Shown here: positions 63,618-64,000 of the stretch, piece by piece
Numbering within the stretch: position 1 is the stretch's first letter
Layout of the letters: the number at the start of each line of letters is the position of its first letter
NCBI RefSeq assembly: GCF_016908975.1
Contig: NZ_JAFBEX010000003.1
Coordinates: 124,001-188,000, forward strand
DNA from: Neobacillus cucumis
Lineage (GTDB): Bacteria; Bacillota; Bacilli; Bacillales; Cytobacillaceae
Reading direction: 5' to 3'
DNA length: 64,000 bases
Notes under the pieces: model-generated
What the model was told of the DNA's origin: nothing
Databases searched by the model: none
Seen by the model: only the letters and a program-made list of their open reading frames with translations
Made by a program: the position numbers and the translations under genes

Positions 63618-64000
63618 TTAATAAGTTATGGCCGTCAAAAAAATCTCTTCTGCGCGTTTAAGAATACTTGGAAATTGAGAAAGCGGCAAGGGATTAATCC
63701 CCCTCCCAAGCTCTAAAGTAATGCCTGGTTTTTGATATTTTTGGATAAACCAATCCTTATATCCGGCATGGCTATTAACATAGCGGATGGCGCGATAACC
63801 ACTCACTTTTTCCAATTCCTTAGCCAGTACTTCAGACTCAGCAGGTTCAAGTCCTTCATATCCCCAATAAAATTCCTCTCCTTGCGTATGGAATGCAAGA
63901 ACTAAATGGAACAGATTCTTTTCTGTTAAATCTGCAATAGCGACCGCTTCCGGTTCTGTTAAGGGTTCAATCCCTGGAAAATCTCTAGGTGCGGGTGACT
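63618..64000 (-). CDS. yqgT: Gamma-D-glutamyl-meso-diaminopimelate peptidase, YqgT-like (N-terminus cut by window edge)
   Basis: The visible 127 residues are the C-terminal half of an M14 zinc carboxypeptidase. LVLAFHTQGEEFYWGYEG carries a conserved histidine region, and GITLELGRGINPLPLSQF contains the catalytic glutamate region (TLELG). The frame is open to base 64000, and the N-terminal part with LysM-type or first zinc ligands lies outside. B. subtilis YqgT has the same place and cleaves cell-wall peptides. Confidence 0.85.
   Translation of the reverse strand, partial: SPAPRDFPGIEPLTEPEAVAIADLTEKNLFHLVLAFHTQGEEFYWGYEGLEPAESEVLAKELEKVSGYRAIRYVNSHAGYKDWFIQKYQKPGITLELGRGINPLPLSQFPSILKRAEEIFLTAITY

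Noticed and set aside
1-64000. CRISPR arrays, tRNA and rRNA genes, prophage or plasmid modules
   Set aside because: No regularly spaced short repeats, cloverleaf genes, rRNA strings, integrase or phage structural genes were seen.

Overview
The window is a low-GC, endospore-forming Bacillaceae chromosome segment. Its gene order follows the Bacillus subtilis yqi-yqh-yqg region (bkdR, spo0A, spoIVB, recN, ahrC, dxs, xse, folD, nusB, accBC, spoIIIA, efp, gcv, comG, yqg). The gene content suggests a Neobacillus-type relative, but the sequence alone does not fix the species.

Layout. 1-6.2 kb: a truncated sigma-54 activator, small genes, spo0A and spoIVB. 6.3-18.4 kb: a minus-strand housekeeping run for DNA repair, arginine regulation, isoprenoids, folate, transcription antitermination and acetyl-CoA carboxylase. 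18.6-23.9 kb: the eight-gene spoIIIA operon behind a clear sigma-E promoter. 24.1-34.8 kb: an accessory block absent from this place in B. subtilis. It encodes a whole System I (Ccm) cytochrome c maturation pathway, a dihaem cytochrome c and a cysteine-rich lipoprotein. 35-41.7 kb: efp, papQ, yqhR/Q/P/O, splB and an NlpC/P60 hydrolase. 41.9-45.1 kb: a class II ribonucleotide reductase gene split by two group I introns. 45.4-51.1 kb: lipM, a rhodanese, and the glycine-cleavage genes under a tandem glycine riboswitch. 51.3-58.2 kb: yqhH, a yqhG with an internal stop, and the comG competence pseudopilus operon. 58.4-64 kb: a regulator with a cysteine cluster, then yqgY, a MidA-like methyltransferase, yqgX, yqgW, yqgV, yqgU and a truncated yqgT.

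The most unusual content is the ccm block. Bacilli normally mature cytochromes c with ResBC (System II). Here ccmE, F, H, I-like, A, B, C, D-like and G lie on one strand. The CcmE carries the rare CXXXY haem-binding motif, normally linked to loss of CcmH, yet a divergent CcmH-like protein is present. Two unrecognised exported proteins of matching architecture are embedded in the operon. The second unusual item is the pair of introns in nrdJ, with NrdR-like boxes upstream of the gene.

Two families of intergenic repeats are scattered through the window. Nine copies are GCGC-rich elements of about 125-230 bp. Two copies are palindromic elements with terminal inverted repeats. One GCGC-rich copy sits inside the spoIIIA operon. 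I saw no tRNA, rRNA, CRISPR array or transposase gene.
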